Assembly: GCF_000384655.1 (NCBI RefSeq)
Contig: NZ_ARQI01000103.1
Location: 1 to 42,182, forward strand
Origin: Brachyspira innocens ATCC 29796
GTDB taxonomy: Bacteria; Spirochaetota; Brachyspiria; Brachyspirales; Brachyspiraceae
Reading direction: 5' to 3'
Length of the DNA stretch: 42,182 nucleotides
Positions within the stretch are counted from its first letter, which is position 1. Every line of letters begins with the position of its first letter. This document shows positions 1-10,541 of the stretch, piece after piece. The notes beneath the pieces were generated by a model, which was not told where the DNA came from, ran no database searches, and saw nothing but the letters and a program-made list of their open reading frames with translations. Both the position numbers and the translations under genes were made by a program.

Positions 1-693
1 AGGGCAGCTTATATTATCTATTTTTGATATTTTATTATACATTTGTGTTCTTATATTGGTTGCATCATGACTAGCCACTAATGAAGCAAATTTATTTTTT
101 TTGGATTTAGCACTATTAATATGATCTATAACTTTTTTAATATCATCTTTAGTATAATTTTTATTATCTAATATTCCAGGAAAATTATAAGATATCCAAA
201 GAGGAAAACGCACATAATTGTTATATTTATTTTCATCAAGTCTGTCAAAACTGATAGATAAGTCAACATCATTAATACAGTTATCAGAATATTGTGCCCA
301 AGTTTTATCAATAGCATTTTTAGATACGCATTCCCCAGTATAAAATATTTTGATTTTAGCTTTAGAATGCTCTAAAAAATATCTTTTTCCAACAGGTCCG
401 AAATATTCTATATCTGGATTATAACCTATTTCTAAATCACTAATATAATATTTTTTTATTAAATTATAAAAACTATTTTGACTAAACTCTTTTTCATTTA
501 CAGACCAATCATTTCTGACAAAAAAAGTTTTTTTGTTTTTTATATAATTTTTATAATGATTATAATTTATTCTGTATCCAAAATCTTTTAAATAAATAGA
601 ATCTATTCTTATTTTGTTTCTTATACTTCTTATTGGAATAGGCCAAACTAAATACTCAATTAAATTCTTTTTTAATAATAATTTATCACTCAT
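1..693 (-). CDS. Glycosyltransferase family 10 (fucosyltransferase-like), C-terminus cut by window edge
   Basis: The reading frame is open from an ATG at 693 to the window edge, giving 231 codons without a stop. The protein has the GT10 fucosyltransferase hallmarks: a segment reading KIKIFYTGE, then FDRLDENKY and VRFPLWISY, and near the edge FASLVASHDA followed by IRTQMYNKISK. This matches the donor-binding half of bacterial alpha-1,3/1,4-fucosyltransferases such as Helicobacter FutA. The expected activity is transfer of L-fucose from GDP-fucose to a surface glycan on the cytoplasmic side of the membrane. The acceptor cannot be read from the sequence. The gene lies 8 bases after gmd and two genes after fcl, which make its donor, so the context supports the call strongly. 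No clear Shine-Dalgarno is visible, so translation may be coupled to gmd. Confidence 0.85.
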   Translation of the reverse strand, partial: MSDKLLLKKNLIEYLVWPIPIRSIRNKIRIDSIYLKDFGYRINYNHYKNYIKNKKTFFVRNDWSVNEKEFSQNSFYNLIKKYYISDLEIGYNPDIEYFGPVGKRYFLEHSKAKIKIFYTGECVSKNAIDKTWAQYSDNCINDVDLSISFDRLDENKYNNYVRFPLWISYNFPGILDNKNYTKDDIKKVIDHINSAKSKKNKFASLVASHDATNIRTQMYNKISKIDNISCP

Positions 694-701
694 AAATAAC
701 T

Positions 702-1703
702 TTATTTTTTTAATTTATCTAAACTTAATCCCACACTATTTAAATCATATTCAAGCATTATCTTCACTAATTCTTTAAATGTAGTTTTTGGTTTCCAGCC
801 TAGTTTTTCTTTAGCTTTTGTAGGATCTCCCAAAAGTAAATCAACCTCTGCAGGTCTGTAATATCTAGGATCTATCTCTACATATTTTTTCCAATCAAGA
901 CCAACAAGTCCGAAAGCTTCATCTAGGAATTCTCTTACAGAATGTGTTTCTCCAGTAGCTATAACATAGTCATCAGGATTTTCCTGCTGCAGCATTAGCC
1001 ACATAGCTTCTACATAATCTTTAGCATATCCCCAGTCTCTTTTTGAATCCAAATTACCTAAATATAATTTATCCTGTTCTTTATTAAGAATTCTAGCAAT
1101 GGCATGTGTGATTTTTTTGGTTACAAAAGTCTCACCGCGTCTTGGACTTTCATGATTAAATAGTATGCCATTACATGCATACATATTATAGCTTTCTCTG
1201 TAATTTACAGTAATCCAATAAGAATATAATTTAGCACATGCATAAGGACTTCTAGGATAGAAAGGTGTTTTTTCTGTTTGAGGAGTTTCAACAACTTTTC
1301 CGTATAATTCGCTTGTTGAGGCCTGATAGAATTTAGTTTTTATCTGTGTTTCTTTTATGGCATCAAGTATTCTTAAAGTACCAAGCCCTACTACATCAGC
1401 AGTATATTCTGGCATATCAAAACTTACTCTTACATGGCTTTGGGCTGCTAAATTGTATATTTCATTAGGCTGTATTTTTTCTAATAGTCTTGATAAATTA
1501 GAGCTGTCTGATAAATCTCCATAATGAAGGAACATTTTTACATCATTAATATGCGGATCTTTATATAAATGGTCTATTCTTTCAGTATTGAATGATGAAC
1601 TTCTTCTTATTATGCCATGTACTTCATATCCTTTTTCTAATAAAAGCTCTGCCAAATATGAACCGTCTTGACCTGTAATTCCAGTTATAAGTGCTTTTTT
1701 CAT
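702..1703 (-). CDS. gmd: GDP-mannose 4,6-dehydratase
   Basis: Converts GDP-D-mannose to GDP-4-keto-6-deoxy-D-mannose, the first step of GDP-L-fucose synthesis, in the cytoplasm. The 333-residue protein is an extended short-chain dehydrogenase/reductase. It has the NADP-binding glycine motif [12 protein letters not shown] (G8, G11, G14), the ASTSELYG segment with T130, S131 and E132, and the catalytic Y154 and K158 in SPYACAK. The family signature [14 protein letters not shown] follows. Length is slightly below the E. coli enzyme. The ATG has a GAGGA Shine-Dalgarno at proper spacing. It sits 26 bases after fcl and 8 bases before the GT10 gene, in one likely operon. Confidence 0.97.
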   Translation of the reverse strand: MKKALITGITGQDGSYLAELLLEKGYEVHGIIRRSSSFNTERIDHLYKDPHINDVKMFLHYGDLSDSSNLSRLLEKIQPNEIYNLAAQSHVRVSFDMPEYTADVVGLGTLRILDAIKETQIKTKFYQASTSELYGKVVETPQTEKTPFYPRSPYACAKLYSYWITVNYRESYNMYACNGILFNHESPRRGETFVTKKITHAIARILNKEQDKLYLGNLDSKRDWGYAKDYVEAMWLMLQQENPDDYVIATGETHSVREFLDEAFGLVGLDWKKYVEIDPRYYRPAEVDLLLGDPTKAKEKLGWKPKTTFKELVKIMLEYDLNSVGLSLDKLKK

Positions 1704-1729
1704 TATTATGTCCTCATATATGCTAAAAT

Positions 1730-2671
1730 CTATTTATTATAATTTTGCAAAAAATCATTGTACGCTGTTTTTAATCCGTCTTTAAGTTCTATTTTATATT
1801 TCCAGCCTAGAGCGTTTATTTTACTAACATCAAGCAGTTTTCTCATAGTTCCATCTGGTTTAGAACTGTCTAATTTTATTTCACCTTCAAAACCAACAGT
1901 TTCCTTTATCAATTGTGCAAGCTCTTTAATAGTAACTTCTTTTCCAGAACCTATATTAATAAACTTGCCTATGTTCTTGGCATTTTTATTTTCCATTAAA
2001 TAAATGCAGGCCTCTGCTAAATCATCGGAGCACATAAACTCTCTTAAAGGAGTACCGCTTCCCCAGATAGTAGTTTCTTTTAAATTATTTATTTTTGCCT
2101 CATGAAAACGTCTGATGAGCATTGGTATAACATGAGCATTTTCAGGGTGATAATTGTCATTTATACCATAAAGATTGCATGGCATAACAGCAATGTAGTT
2201 TGTATCATACTGTCTATTGTAAGCATCGCATAATTCTATGCCTGCAATTTTTGCTAATGCATAAGGCTGGTTTGTACTTTCTAAATATCCAGAAAGCAGA
2301 TATTCCTCTTTTATAGGCTGAGGGCATTCTTTAGGATATATACAGCTTGAACCTAAAAACATCAGCTTTTGAACATTATATTTATATGATGCTTCTATAA
2401 TATTATTTTGTATTTGAAGATTATATAATAAAAAATCAACAGGGTAGGTGTTGTTTGCATATATTCCGCCTACTTTGGCTGCTGATAAAAATACCCACTC
2501 TGGTTTTTCTTTTTCAAAAAAATTAAATACCTTTTCTCTATCTCTTAAGTCTAGTTCTGAGTGAGTTTTTCTTATTATATTGTTATATCCATTTTTAGTT
2601 AGCACTCTGTCTATAGCACTTCCTACCAAACCTCTATGACCAGCTATGTATATTTTTATATTTTTATCCAT
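1730..2671 (-). CDS. fcl: GDP-L-fucose synthase (3,5-epimerase/4-reductase)
   Basis: Turns the Gmd product GDP-4-keto-6-deoxymannose into GDP-L-fucose by epimerisation at C3 and C5 and NADPH-dependent reduction at C4. The 313-residue protein has the motif GHRGLVGSA (G11, G14, G17), the [13 protein letters not shown] segment with the catalytic serine near 108-109, and Y137/K141 in QPYALAK. The family-typical N-H pair appears in [14 protein letters not shown] form as [11 protein letters not shown]. An AAAGGA Shine-Dalgarno precedes the ATG. The gene starts 30 bases after the phosphate transporter stop and is followed by gmd, so the order is fcl-gmd-GT10. Confidence 0.97.
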   Translation of the reverse strand: MDKNIKIYIAGHRGLVGSAIDRVLTKNGYNNIIRKTHSELDLRDREKVFNFFEKEKPEWVFLSAAKVGGIYANNTYPVDFLLYNLQIQNNIIEASYKYNVQKLMFLGSSCIYPKECPQPIKEEYLLSGYLESTNQPYALAKIAGIELCDAYNRQYDTNYIAVMPCNLYGINDNYHPENAHVIPMLIRRFHEAKINNLKETTIWGSGTPLREFMCSDDLAEACIYLMENKNAKNIGKFINIGSGKEVTIKELAQLIKETVGFEGEIKLDSSKPDGTMRKLLDVSKINALGWKYKIELKDGLKTAYNDFLQNYNK

Positions 2672-2701
2672 AACTTAATTATGTCCTTTGAATTATAAAA
2701 A

Positions 2702-4372
2702 TTATCTATCTTTTCCTGTTATAGCTTCTACTATATTTACAAGATTAGAAATTGAACGGTTAAAATATACTAATACATCTCCGTATAAATGAGCATTTAA
2801 AGCAGGTATTAATGATTTATCAACATTGTCATAATGTCTTTGTCTTGCTTCATAATAGAATGCTTTTATTTCATGATATTTCTGCATAGCTTCATCATAT
2901 GTTTTTTCTTTGTTTAAAGAATAGTACTGAAGTATTAGTTCTGATAAATAGTCTATAAATTTTTTATTATTGTCTATCATTTTTAATATATCTGCTTTTT
3001 GTGTTTCATTAAACAAGGTCTTTTTTTCGCTTCCCTTTATAATTGCTTTGCCTAAATCTTTTAAATTATCTCCTAGATTTTCATAGTATGTGCTTATATT
3101 TATAAGAGAAGCGATATTTGCTGAGTTTAAAGTATTTTTTCCAAGCAGTTTAAGAAGGAATGAATGTATTTCCTGATCCGTATTATCAAGCATTTTTTCA
3201 TGATCTCTTATTTTAGTAAGAAGTCTTTCGCTAGGGTTTTCAAATAGCTGTTCTATTCTTGAAAGCATTTTTTTAGCAATTTCGCCCATATAAGTTACTT
3301 CTTTTCTTACCTCTATTTCTGCGGATACTGGCATATTAAGTAATTTATCAGAAAGCACACTAACATGTTTTTCATCTTCTTTGTCTTTGATTAGGAAGCA
3401 TACGATTTTTTCTAGTTTTTCTGTTAGGAAATAGAATACTATAACATTTATAATATTAAATATAGTATGAGCAGCTGCTATATAGAATGATATATTTATA
3501 TATTTATTATTTACTACAAGATTAGGGTCTCCTATGTTCATAAGTCCTACAACTATATCAACCAATTTTATATAATACGGGAATAGGAAGAACATATATA
3601 TAACACCGAATATATTAAATAAACAGTGAACTAAAGCAGCTCTTTTAGCATTTGTAGAAGCTCCCAAAGTTGCTAATACAGCTGTAATTGTAGTACCAAT
3701 ATTTTGTCCTAGTATTAATGCCACACCAGTAGGGTAATCTATTAAACCAACTGAAGCTAATGATATTGTAACACCTAAAGCTGCACTGCTTGACTGTATT
3801 ATAGCAGTAACAATCATACCAATCATTACACATAAAAATCTGCCGTATATAGTATTAGCATTCGCTATTAAGAAAACTTTTTCAAAATCTTCAGATCCTC
3901 TTACTCCTTCAAAAGCCATTTTCATAAGAATAAGACCGTAAAATATCATACCAAAACCCATTAGTATTTCACCAAAGAATCTTAATTTTCTATTTTCTGA
4001 ACCAAATATGACTATAATAGATCCTATTCCAAGAGAAGGCAAAGCTAGAACATCTATATTTAATGATATTATCCAGCCTGTAACTGTAGTACCTATATTG
4101 GCACCAAGTATGATATTTATTGCCTGAGAAAGAGTTAGAATATTAGCATTAACGAAACTTACAGTCATTACAGTAACAGCACTGCTCGACTGAACTATTG
4201 CCGTTATTAAAAAACCTAAAGCTATTCCGAATATTTTATTTTGAGTTAATTTGTGGAGGATTTCTTTTAGGGCATTTTCTGTACTTTCCTGAAGTCCGTC
4301 TGAAAATACCTTAAGACCATACATAAAAAGTCCGAATCCGCCGATTAAAGAAAAAGCTAGGTTTAAAAACAT
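2702..4372 (-). CDS. Na+/phosphate cotransporter family protein with PhoU-like C-terminal domain
   Basis: An inner-membrane protein of 556 residues with two Na_Pi_cotrans repeats. Each repeat carries a QSSSA motif (first at residue 61; the second in VTAIIQSSSAA) and a G-NIGTT motif (GANIGTTVTGW and GQNIGTTITAV). These are the defining motifs of NptA/YjbB-type sodium-phosphate symporters and exporters. About eight hydrophobic segments fill residues 1-330. Residues 350-556 are charged and helical, resembling PhoU, as in the bacterial YjbB group. Phosphate transport is inferred from family; direction is not evident. A promoter at 4411-4438 drives it. The fucose genes follow after only 30 bases, so read-through into them is plausible though functionally unexplained. 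Confidence 0.93.
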   Translation of the reverse strand: MFLNLAFSLIGGFGLFMYGLKVFSDGLQESTENALKEILHKLTQNKIFGIALGFLITAIVQSSSAVTVMTVSFVNANILTLSQAINIILGANIGTTVTGWIISLNIDVLALPSLGIGSIIVIFGSENRKLRFFGEILMGFGMIFYGLILMKMAFEGVRGSEDFEKVFLIANANTIYGRFLCVMIGMIVTAIIQSSSAALGVTISLASVGLIDYPTGVALILGQNIGTTITAVLATLGASTNAKRAALVHCLFNIFGVIYMFFLFPYYIKLVDIVVGLMNIGDPNLVVNNKYINISFYIAAAHTIFNIINVIVFYFLTEKLEKIVCFLIKDKEDEKHVSVLSDKLLNMPVSAEIEVRKEVTYMGEIAKKMLSRIEQLFENPSERLLTKIRDHEKMLDNTDQEIHSFLLKLLGKNTLNSANIASLINISTYYENLGDNLKDLGKAIIKGSEKKTLFNETQKADILKMIDNNKKFIDYLSELILQYYSLNKEKTYDEAMQKYHEIKAFYYEARQRHYDNVDKSLIPALNAHLYGDVLVYFNRSISNLVNIVEAITGKDR

Positions 4373-4410
4373 ATGGCATATCCTACTATTTTATTAAGCT
4401 AGGCGTGCTT

Positions 4411-4438
4411 AGTATATTATAAATGTAAAAAAAGTCAA
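4411..4438 (-). promoter_or_regulatory. Promoter of the Na/phosphate cotransporter gene
   Basis: Read on the minus strand, TTGACT (4433-4438) is followed after 16 bases by TATACT (4411-4416). Predicted start of transcription is near 4404, leaving about 32 bases before the ATG. The -35 lies inside the 3' arm of the terminator hairpin of the preceding TM2 gene. Confidence 0.65.
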
Positions 4439-4479
4439 TAAAAATAAATTATTAAGTTAATTGATTTTTATTGACTTTT
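4427..4479 (-). terminator. Intrinsic terminator of the TM2 gene
   Basis: A perfect 16-bp inverted repeat joins 4464-4479 and 4430-4445, with an 18-base loop. On the minus strand the 3' arm runs straight into seven T residues (4427-4433), a good intrinsic terminator 21 bases after the TM2 stop. The stem is AT-rich, so strength is uncertain. Confidence 0.7.
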
Positions 4480-4499
4480 AAGTTAATTTAATTAAAGCA

Positions 4500-4703
4500 T
4501 TATTTTTTTAATTTTCTGCCTTCTTTATCAGTGAACTTATCTAATAGTATCATTACTATATCTACTATGTACCATATTCCAAAACCTCCAGCTGTTATCC
4601 AATATAATATACCAGTACCGATTTTACCAACATAAAATCTATGAACAGGTAAAAATATGGCTAATAGTAGAGTTATAATCCAACTTCTATCTGATACTTC
4701 CAT
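4500..4703 (-). CDS. TM2-domain membrane protein, copy 1
   Basis: A 67-residue protein made of little more than a TM2 domain: two hydrophobic helices (about 8-20 and 31-55) joined by the diagnostic HRFYVGKIGTGI turn, then a charged tail ending EGRKLKK. TM2 proteins are small inner-membrane proteins of unknown molecular function. A strong TAGGAGG Shine-Dalgarno precedes the ATG. A second copy at 15527-15730 on the other strand is identical at 58 of 67 residues. A terminator follows directly. Confidence 0.9.
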   Translation of the reverse strand: MEVSDRSWIITLLLAIFLPVHRFYVGKIGTGILYWITAGGFGIWYIVDIVMILLDKFTDKEGRKLKK

Positions 4704-4846
4704 AAAAAACCTCCTATAAGTATATAATTTTTGATAATTATAAATTATATGTAAAAAAAGTAAACAATTATTTTTTATAATAATAATTTTTTATAAAAAA
4801 ATTAAAAAACTTTTTTAATATATTGAACTATTTTATTATTGTTTAA

Positions 4847-4862
4847 TTAAAACTAGTTTTAA
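4847..4862. promoter_or_regulatory. 16-bp perfect palindrome between divergent genes
   Basis: TTAAAACTAGTTTTAA is a perfect palindrome in the 272-base spacer between the leftward TM2 gene and the rightward TPR gene. Its position would suit an operator. Palindromes of this size also arise by chance in DNA this AT-rich. The rest of the spacer (4704-4975) holds only A/T runs and the Shine-Dalgarno sites. Confidence 0.25.
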
Positions 4863-4975
4863 ATTTATTAATATACTGTTTTTTACAAAATAGTTATATT
4901 TTGGTATTTATATAAAAAATAAGTAATATTATGTACTAATAGTTTTTCAAAACAGATATAATATAGGAGTTTATC

Positions 4976-6580
4976 ATGTCATTATTATCAAAAGAAGATA
5001 TAGAAACGTTAGAGTCATTTCATATCGGTAACGGCGGATATTTTTATAAAATGTTAAACTATTTGGAAGAGTTTATTGAAAATGGTATAAAAGAAAATAA
5101 ATTTACATTAGAAGAGGCTAGGGAAGATTTGGATATAGCATTATGGTATTCTTATGCCTGCAATAATATAGGCGATTATGAACATTATTATATGTCTAAA
5201 GAGTTTATGAAATATTCTGAAAAAAATGCCAAAGGATGCGGAACTTGGTACTACAGATACACTGTTGCTCTTATATACTGCGGTAAACTGGAAGAGGCAT
5301 TAAAATATTCTGAACGAGGTGTTATAGAGGAGCCTAATTATCCTTGGGGCTGGCTTGAGCTTGCTAAACTTAGACTTCATTTTGGAAATAAAGAAGGTGC
5401 TGTGGAAGCAAATAATAAAGGTCTTGAAATAGTGCCTAATGATTATGAGTTTTTAAGACAGGCTGATGAGATAGAGAATTATTATTCATTAGAGGCTTTG
5501 GAGTACCATTATATAAATGAAGAGAGTGATAAGAATTTACTGGAAGGGCTTGATTACGGAGAGGATAAACTGAATGCTATAGCTTATATATTATGTGATG
5601 AAGAAAAATTAAAAGCAATAAAAGATATTATTAATCCTACAGAATGGGAAGCTGATAGTCCGTATTGTAATTTTAAGTTTTATGTTGGAGATAAACTTAT
5701 AGATGGTGTATTTACTATGAATGAAGCGGCTGTATCAAAATTAGATAAAGAGATGATAAAAAAATCTTTAGATGAACTCAAAGAAGTAAAAGAAATATTT
5801 AAAAATAATGAGAATGCTGAATTAATATCTGTAAAATTTGATATTGATTATACTATTGAAGCTGCATTTAAAAATAATGAAACAGAAAAGACTTTTTCTA
5901 TTAGAAAAATGTTTAATGAAGATTCTGAATATAAAAAAGTTGCAGATGAAATTTTTGATTCCTACGGCATGCCTTTAGATCCTTATTTGGAAGAACTTCC
6001 GAATATTGTTACTATATACAAAAAAGAAGATAATTGTTTATATTATGCTGAATGCTGGATTAATGATGAGTTTATAGTAAAACATACTGGCATAGTAGGC
6101 GATAGAGGAAAAACTGAAGAATACAAATATGATAATCCAAGAGATTATAAAAAATTTTTAGACAGTTTTTATGAAGAATATAGTGACTATACAGAAATAT
6201 CAAAAGAAGAATATTTTTATTTAATTTTGCAGTTTGAGATAGAGCCGTTTGAAGGTGAATTGCCTAACAAATATCATGATGCAGTGAATAATATAGGTAA
6301 CACTTTACACTCTGTTTTAACTTGGAATGCTGTTGGAAGTCTTAATTCTTGTAATGTAGGAGAAACTGAAAATATAAAAGGAAAATATGTTATTAATTTC
6401 TTTTGTATTGTTATTAATACAGATATAGCATTTAGACTTATATTAAACGAGGTAATAGAAAATATAAAAGATGATATTGATTTATCTCATGTAAAAATAG
6501 CATCTATACCTTATATAGATAATGGAGAGGATTATAATTTATTGTATTCTTCAGATTCAAGTACAGATTTTTCTATATAA
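4976..6580 (+). CDS. TPR-containing protein of unknown function
   Basis: A 534-residue soluble protein with no signal peptide or membrane segment. Residues about 70-165 hold two to three tetratricopeptide-like repeats: W-Y-Y-x-x-V-A-L-I-Y-C-G-K-L-E-E-A-L-K-Y, then WGWLELAKLRLHFGNKEGA. Such repeats usually serve protein binding. The rest (about 180-534) is acidic and I do not recognise it. A stretch near 350-380 (LYYAECWINDEFI then KHTGIVGDRGKTEEY) faintly resembles a WGR-type beta motif, which is weak evidence. An AGGAG Shine-Dalgarno lies 7 bases before the ATG. It stands alone: divergent from TM2 and separated from gyrB by 177 bases with a hairpin and a promoter. Confidence 0.75.
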   Translation: MSLLSKEDIETLESFHIGNGGYFYKMLNYLEEFIENGIKENKFTLEEAREDLDIALWYSYACNNIGDYEHYYMSKEFMKYSEKNAKGCGTWYYRYTVALIYCGKLEEALKYSERGVIEEPNYPWGWLELAKLRLHFGNKEGAVEANNKGLEIVPNDYEFLRQADEIENYYSLEALEYHYINEESDKNLLEGLDYGEDKLNAIAYILCDEEKLKAIKDIINPTEWEADSPYCNFKFYVGDKLIDGVFTMNEAAVSKLDKEMIKKSLDELKEVKEIFKNNENAELISVKFDIDYTIEAAFKNNETEKTFSIRKMFNEDSEYKKVADEIFDSYGMPLDPYLEELPNIVTIYKKEDNCLYYAECWINDEFIVKHTGIVGDRGKTEEYKYDNPRDYKKFLDSFYEEYSDYTEISKEEYFYLILQFEIEPFEGELPNKYHDAVNNIGNTLHSVLTWNAVGSLNSCNVGETENIKGKYVINFFCIVINTDIAFRLILNEVIENIKDDIDLSHVKIASIPYIDNGEDYNLLYSSDSSTDFSI

Positions 6581-6610
6581 TTATTAAAATATAAAGTATA
6601 ACAATATAAA

Positions 6611-6644
6611 CTATAAAAATTAGATAATTCTAACATTTTTATAG
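6611..6644 (+). terminator. Hairpin after the TPR gene, possible terminator
   Basis: CTATAAAAAT (6611-6620) pairs with ATTTTTATAG (6635-6644), and TAGA (6621-6624) with TCTA (6629-6632), around a small bulge. No T-run follows, so it may be a weak terminator or an mRNA 3' end stabiliser. Confidence 0.4.
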
Positions 6645-6664
6645 CTAAATACTGTAATTTAAAT

Positions 6665-6693
6665 TTGTAATATTTAGTTATTCATTGTATAAT
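6665..6693 (+). promoter_or_regulatory. Promoter of gyrB
   Basis: TTGTAA (6665-6670), a 17-base spacer and TATAAT (6688-6693). The start of transcription would be near 6700, giving a leader of about 58 bases before gyrB. Confidence 0.6.
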
Positions 6694-6739
6694 ATATACA
6701 TTAAAATTTAAAAATATTATTAATAAATATTTAAGATAA

Positions 6740-8671
<1,932 letters not shown>

Positions 8672-8737
8672 TCAATATTTTTTAATTTTATATTTGTATT
8701 TTTCTTAAATATTTTTATTTTTAATATAGGATAATTG

Positions 8738-8743
8738 TATAAT
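8738..8743 (+). promoter_or_regulatory. Possible -10 element of the flavoprotein gene
   Basis: A TATAAT lies 26 bases before the ATG at 8769, with an AAGGAG Shine-Dalgarno between. No recognisable -35 is found at 16-18 bases upstream, so this is tentative. Read-through from gyrB is the alternative. Confidence 0.3.
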
Positions 8744-8768
8744 TTTTTGAAAATAAGGAGTAAAATTT

Positions 8769-9731
8769 ATGGATAATAAATATAATTTAATTATAGTAGG
8801 CGGAGGTCCGGGGGGTATTGCTGCTTCTGTTGAGGCTTCTATATTAAAAATGGACAAGGTGCTTTTAATAGAAAAAGGCGATAACCACTCAACTACTATT
8901 AGAAAATTTTATAAAGATGATAAAAGAGTAGATAAAGATTATAAAGGTGAAGCTTTAGATTTGAAAGGCAATATCAAATTTGAAACAGCAACTAAAGGTG
9001 ATGTATTAGATTTATTTAGTGAATGTTTGTTCGGTAATTATATAGAGGCTATGTTTAATACTGAAGTTGAATCTATCAAAAAAAATGGTGAATATTTGGA
9101 AGTGACTACAGTTGACAATAAACAGTATCTAGCAAAATATGTTGTAGCTTCTATAGGCAAAATGGGAAGACCAAACAGACCTGATTATGCTATACCTGCA
9201 AGTCTTAATGCTGTTGTAAACTTTAATATCTATAAATGTAAAGAAAATGAAAAAATATTAGTAGTAGGAGGCGGAAACTCTGCTGTTGAATATGCTTACC
9301 TTTTGGGAAAAGATAATGATGTTACTATAAACTATAGAAAAGCAGAGTTTACAAGACCTAATGAAAAGAATTTAGAAACTATCAAAGAAGATATTGCAAG
9401 CGGAAAAGTGAAGGCAAGATTAGGGGTTGATATAAAATCTATAGAAGATAAAGAGGGTAAAGTATTAGTTCATTATACTGACGGTGTTGATGAAGTGTAT
9501 GACAGAGTAATATATGCTTTGGGAGGAGTTGCTCCTATAGACTTCTTAAAAAGATGCGATATAGAATTAGATGAAGGCGGTGTTCCTATAGTTAATGATA
9601 AGCATGAAAGCTCTGTTAAAAACTTATTTATAGCTGGAGATATACTTTATAAATCTGGCGGTTCTATAGCTAAGGCTTTGAATGCTGGTTTTGATATAGT
9701 TGAACATATAGATAGTTTAATGAAAAAATAA
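8769..9731 (+). CDS. Thioredoxin-reductase-like FAD/NAD(P)-binding protein without a redox CxxC
   Basis: A 320-residue pyridine-nucleotide-disulfide-type flavoprotein. The FAD-binding Rossmann motif is IIVGGGPGGIAAS (about 8-20), the NAD(P)-binding motif is LVVGGGNSAVEYAYLLG (near 164-180), and the second FAD motif is NLFIAGDILYKSGGSIAKAL near the C-terminus. This is the thioredoxin reductase plan, but the CxxC pair of true TrxB is missing: its few cysteines are isolated. Similar CxxC-less proteins include YpdA-type bacillithiol reductases and the second TrxR-like protein of epsilonproteobacteria. The electron acceptor cannot be told from sequence. An AAGGAG Shine-Dalgarno sets the start. A hairpin terminator follows. 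Confidence 0.85.
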   Translation: MDNKYNLIIVGGGPGGIAASVEASILKMDKVLLIEKGDNHSTTIRKFYKDDKRVDKDYKGEALDLKGNIKFETATKGDVLDLFSECLFGNYIEAMFNTEVESIKKNGEYLEVTTVDNKQYLAKYVVASIGKMGRPNRPDYAIPASLNAVVNFNIYKCKENEKILVVGGGNSAVEYAYLLGKDNDVTINYRKAEFTRPNEKNLETIKEDIASGKVKARLGVDIKSIEDKEGKVLVHYTDGVDEVYDRVIYALGGVAPIDFLKRCDIELDEGGVPIVNDKHESSVKNLFIAGDILYKSGGSIAKALNAGFDIVEHIDSLMKK

Positions 9732-9746
9732 GATATAGTTTTTTAT

Positions 9747-9775
9747 AAGGGGCTTTTTATAAAGCTCCTTTATAT
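9747..9775 (+). terminator. Hairpin terminator after the flavoprotein gene
   Basis: AAGGGGCTTT (9747-9756) and AAAGCTCCTT (9761-9770) form a 10-bp stem with one G-U pair and a 4-base loop. The T-tract is short. It lies 13 bases before the PTS EIIA start, so it could attenuate rather than fully separate the two genes. Confidence 0.55.
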
Positions 9776-9782
9776 AAATAAA

Positions 9783-10214
9783 ATGTTAAAAGAGTTATTA
9801 AAAGATAATATACACATAATAGACAGTGTTTCTGATTGGCAGGAAGCATTATGTATAGGAGCTGACTGCCTGCTTAAAAAAGGCTTTATAAAGGAAGAAT
9901 ATATTAAGGCAATTATTAATGATGTTTATAAGTATGGTCCTTATATTGTTCTTACTGATTATGTTGCTATGCCTCATTCAAGACCTGAAAATGGTGTTAT
10001 AAAAAAATCTATGAGTTTGCTTAAAGTAAGAAACGGAGTAGATTTTTATAAAACAGAAAAAAAAGTATATTTATTTTTTACTTTAGCAGCAGAAGATTCC
10101 AACAGTCATCAGGACGCTGTGCTTGAACTTGCTGATTTTTTATGTGATAATGAAAAGTTAAATAAACTTATAACAGAAGATTTAAATGAAAAAGAAATCT
10201 TAAATTTAATATAA
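9783..10214 (+). CDS. PTS EIIA component (fructose/mannitol/ascorbate EIIA-2 type)
   Basis: A 143-residue cytoplasmic phosphocarrier of the PTS_EIIA_2 family. The phospho-accepting histidine is H65 in VAMPHSRPENGV, the family signature, and the protein has the usual single-domain length. It would take phosphate from HPr and pass it to an EIIB. The next gene, 10 bases on, is an EIIB, but no EIIC permease follows in the window. The hairpin just upstream and the lack of a clear Shine-Dalgarno make the translation signal unusual. The family includes UlaC/SgaA (ascorbate), but substrate is not provable here. Confidence 0.88.
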   Translation: MLKELLKDNIHIIDSVSDWQEALCIGADCLLKKGFIKEEYIKAIINDVYKYGPYIVLTDYVAMPHSRPENGVIKKSMSLLKVRNGVDFYKTEKKVYLFFTLAAEDSNSHQDAVLELADFLCDNEKLNKLITEDLNEKEILNLI

Positions 10215-10224
10215 GGAGTTAATT

Positions 10225-10527
10225 ATGTTAAAAGTATTAGTTGCTTGTGCTAATGGAGCAGGTACTAGTTTAATGATGAAAGAGAAAGCTCAAATGGCTT
10301 TAATAACATTGGGAATAAATGATTTGCATATTGATCATTGTGATTTACATAGCTGTAAAATTGATGATTATGATTTGATATTTTGTCCTGTTGCTTTTAT
10401 TGATGATTTTAAACATGCAGAAGAAAAAGGCATAAAAGTTATAGCTATAAAAAATATTCTTTCTCAAGATGAGTTTAAACAAAAACTTGAAAGTTCTGGA
10501 TATTTAGAAGAGTTAAAAAAGAAATAA
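10225..10527 (+). CDS. PTS EIIB component (ascorbate/galactitol-like)
   Basis: A 100-residue PTS_IIB protein. The N-terminal P-loop VLVACANGAGTSLMM carries the phospho-accepting cysteine C8, as in UlaB/SgaB-type EIIB proteins. It would receive phosphate from the EIIA encoded just before it and pass it to a sugar bound in an EIIC permease, or act as a phosphorylation-state sensor. An AAGGAG-like Shine-Dalgarno overlaps the end of the EIIA gene, so they form a two-gene operon. A terminator follows at once, so no EIIC is co-transcribed. Confidence 0.88.
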   Translation: MLKVLVACANGAGTSLMMKEKAQMALITLGINDLHIDHCDLHSCKIDDYDLIFCPVAFIDDFKHAEEKGIKVIAIKNILSQDEFKQKLESSGYLEELKKK

Positions 10528-10541
10528 ATTATAGTTTTAAT

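Noticed and set aside
4800..4820. A-run/T-run palindrome TTAAAAAACTTTTTTAA as a terminator
   Set aside because: No gene ends nearby on either strand, and such runs are common in this DNA.
4957..4962. TATAAT before the TPR gene at 4976 as a promoter
   Set aside because: The start would fall at about 4969, removing the Shine-Dalgarno, and no -35 is present. It is probably part of the AT-rich leader.
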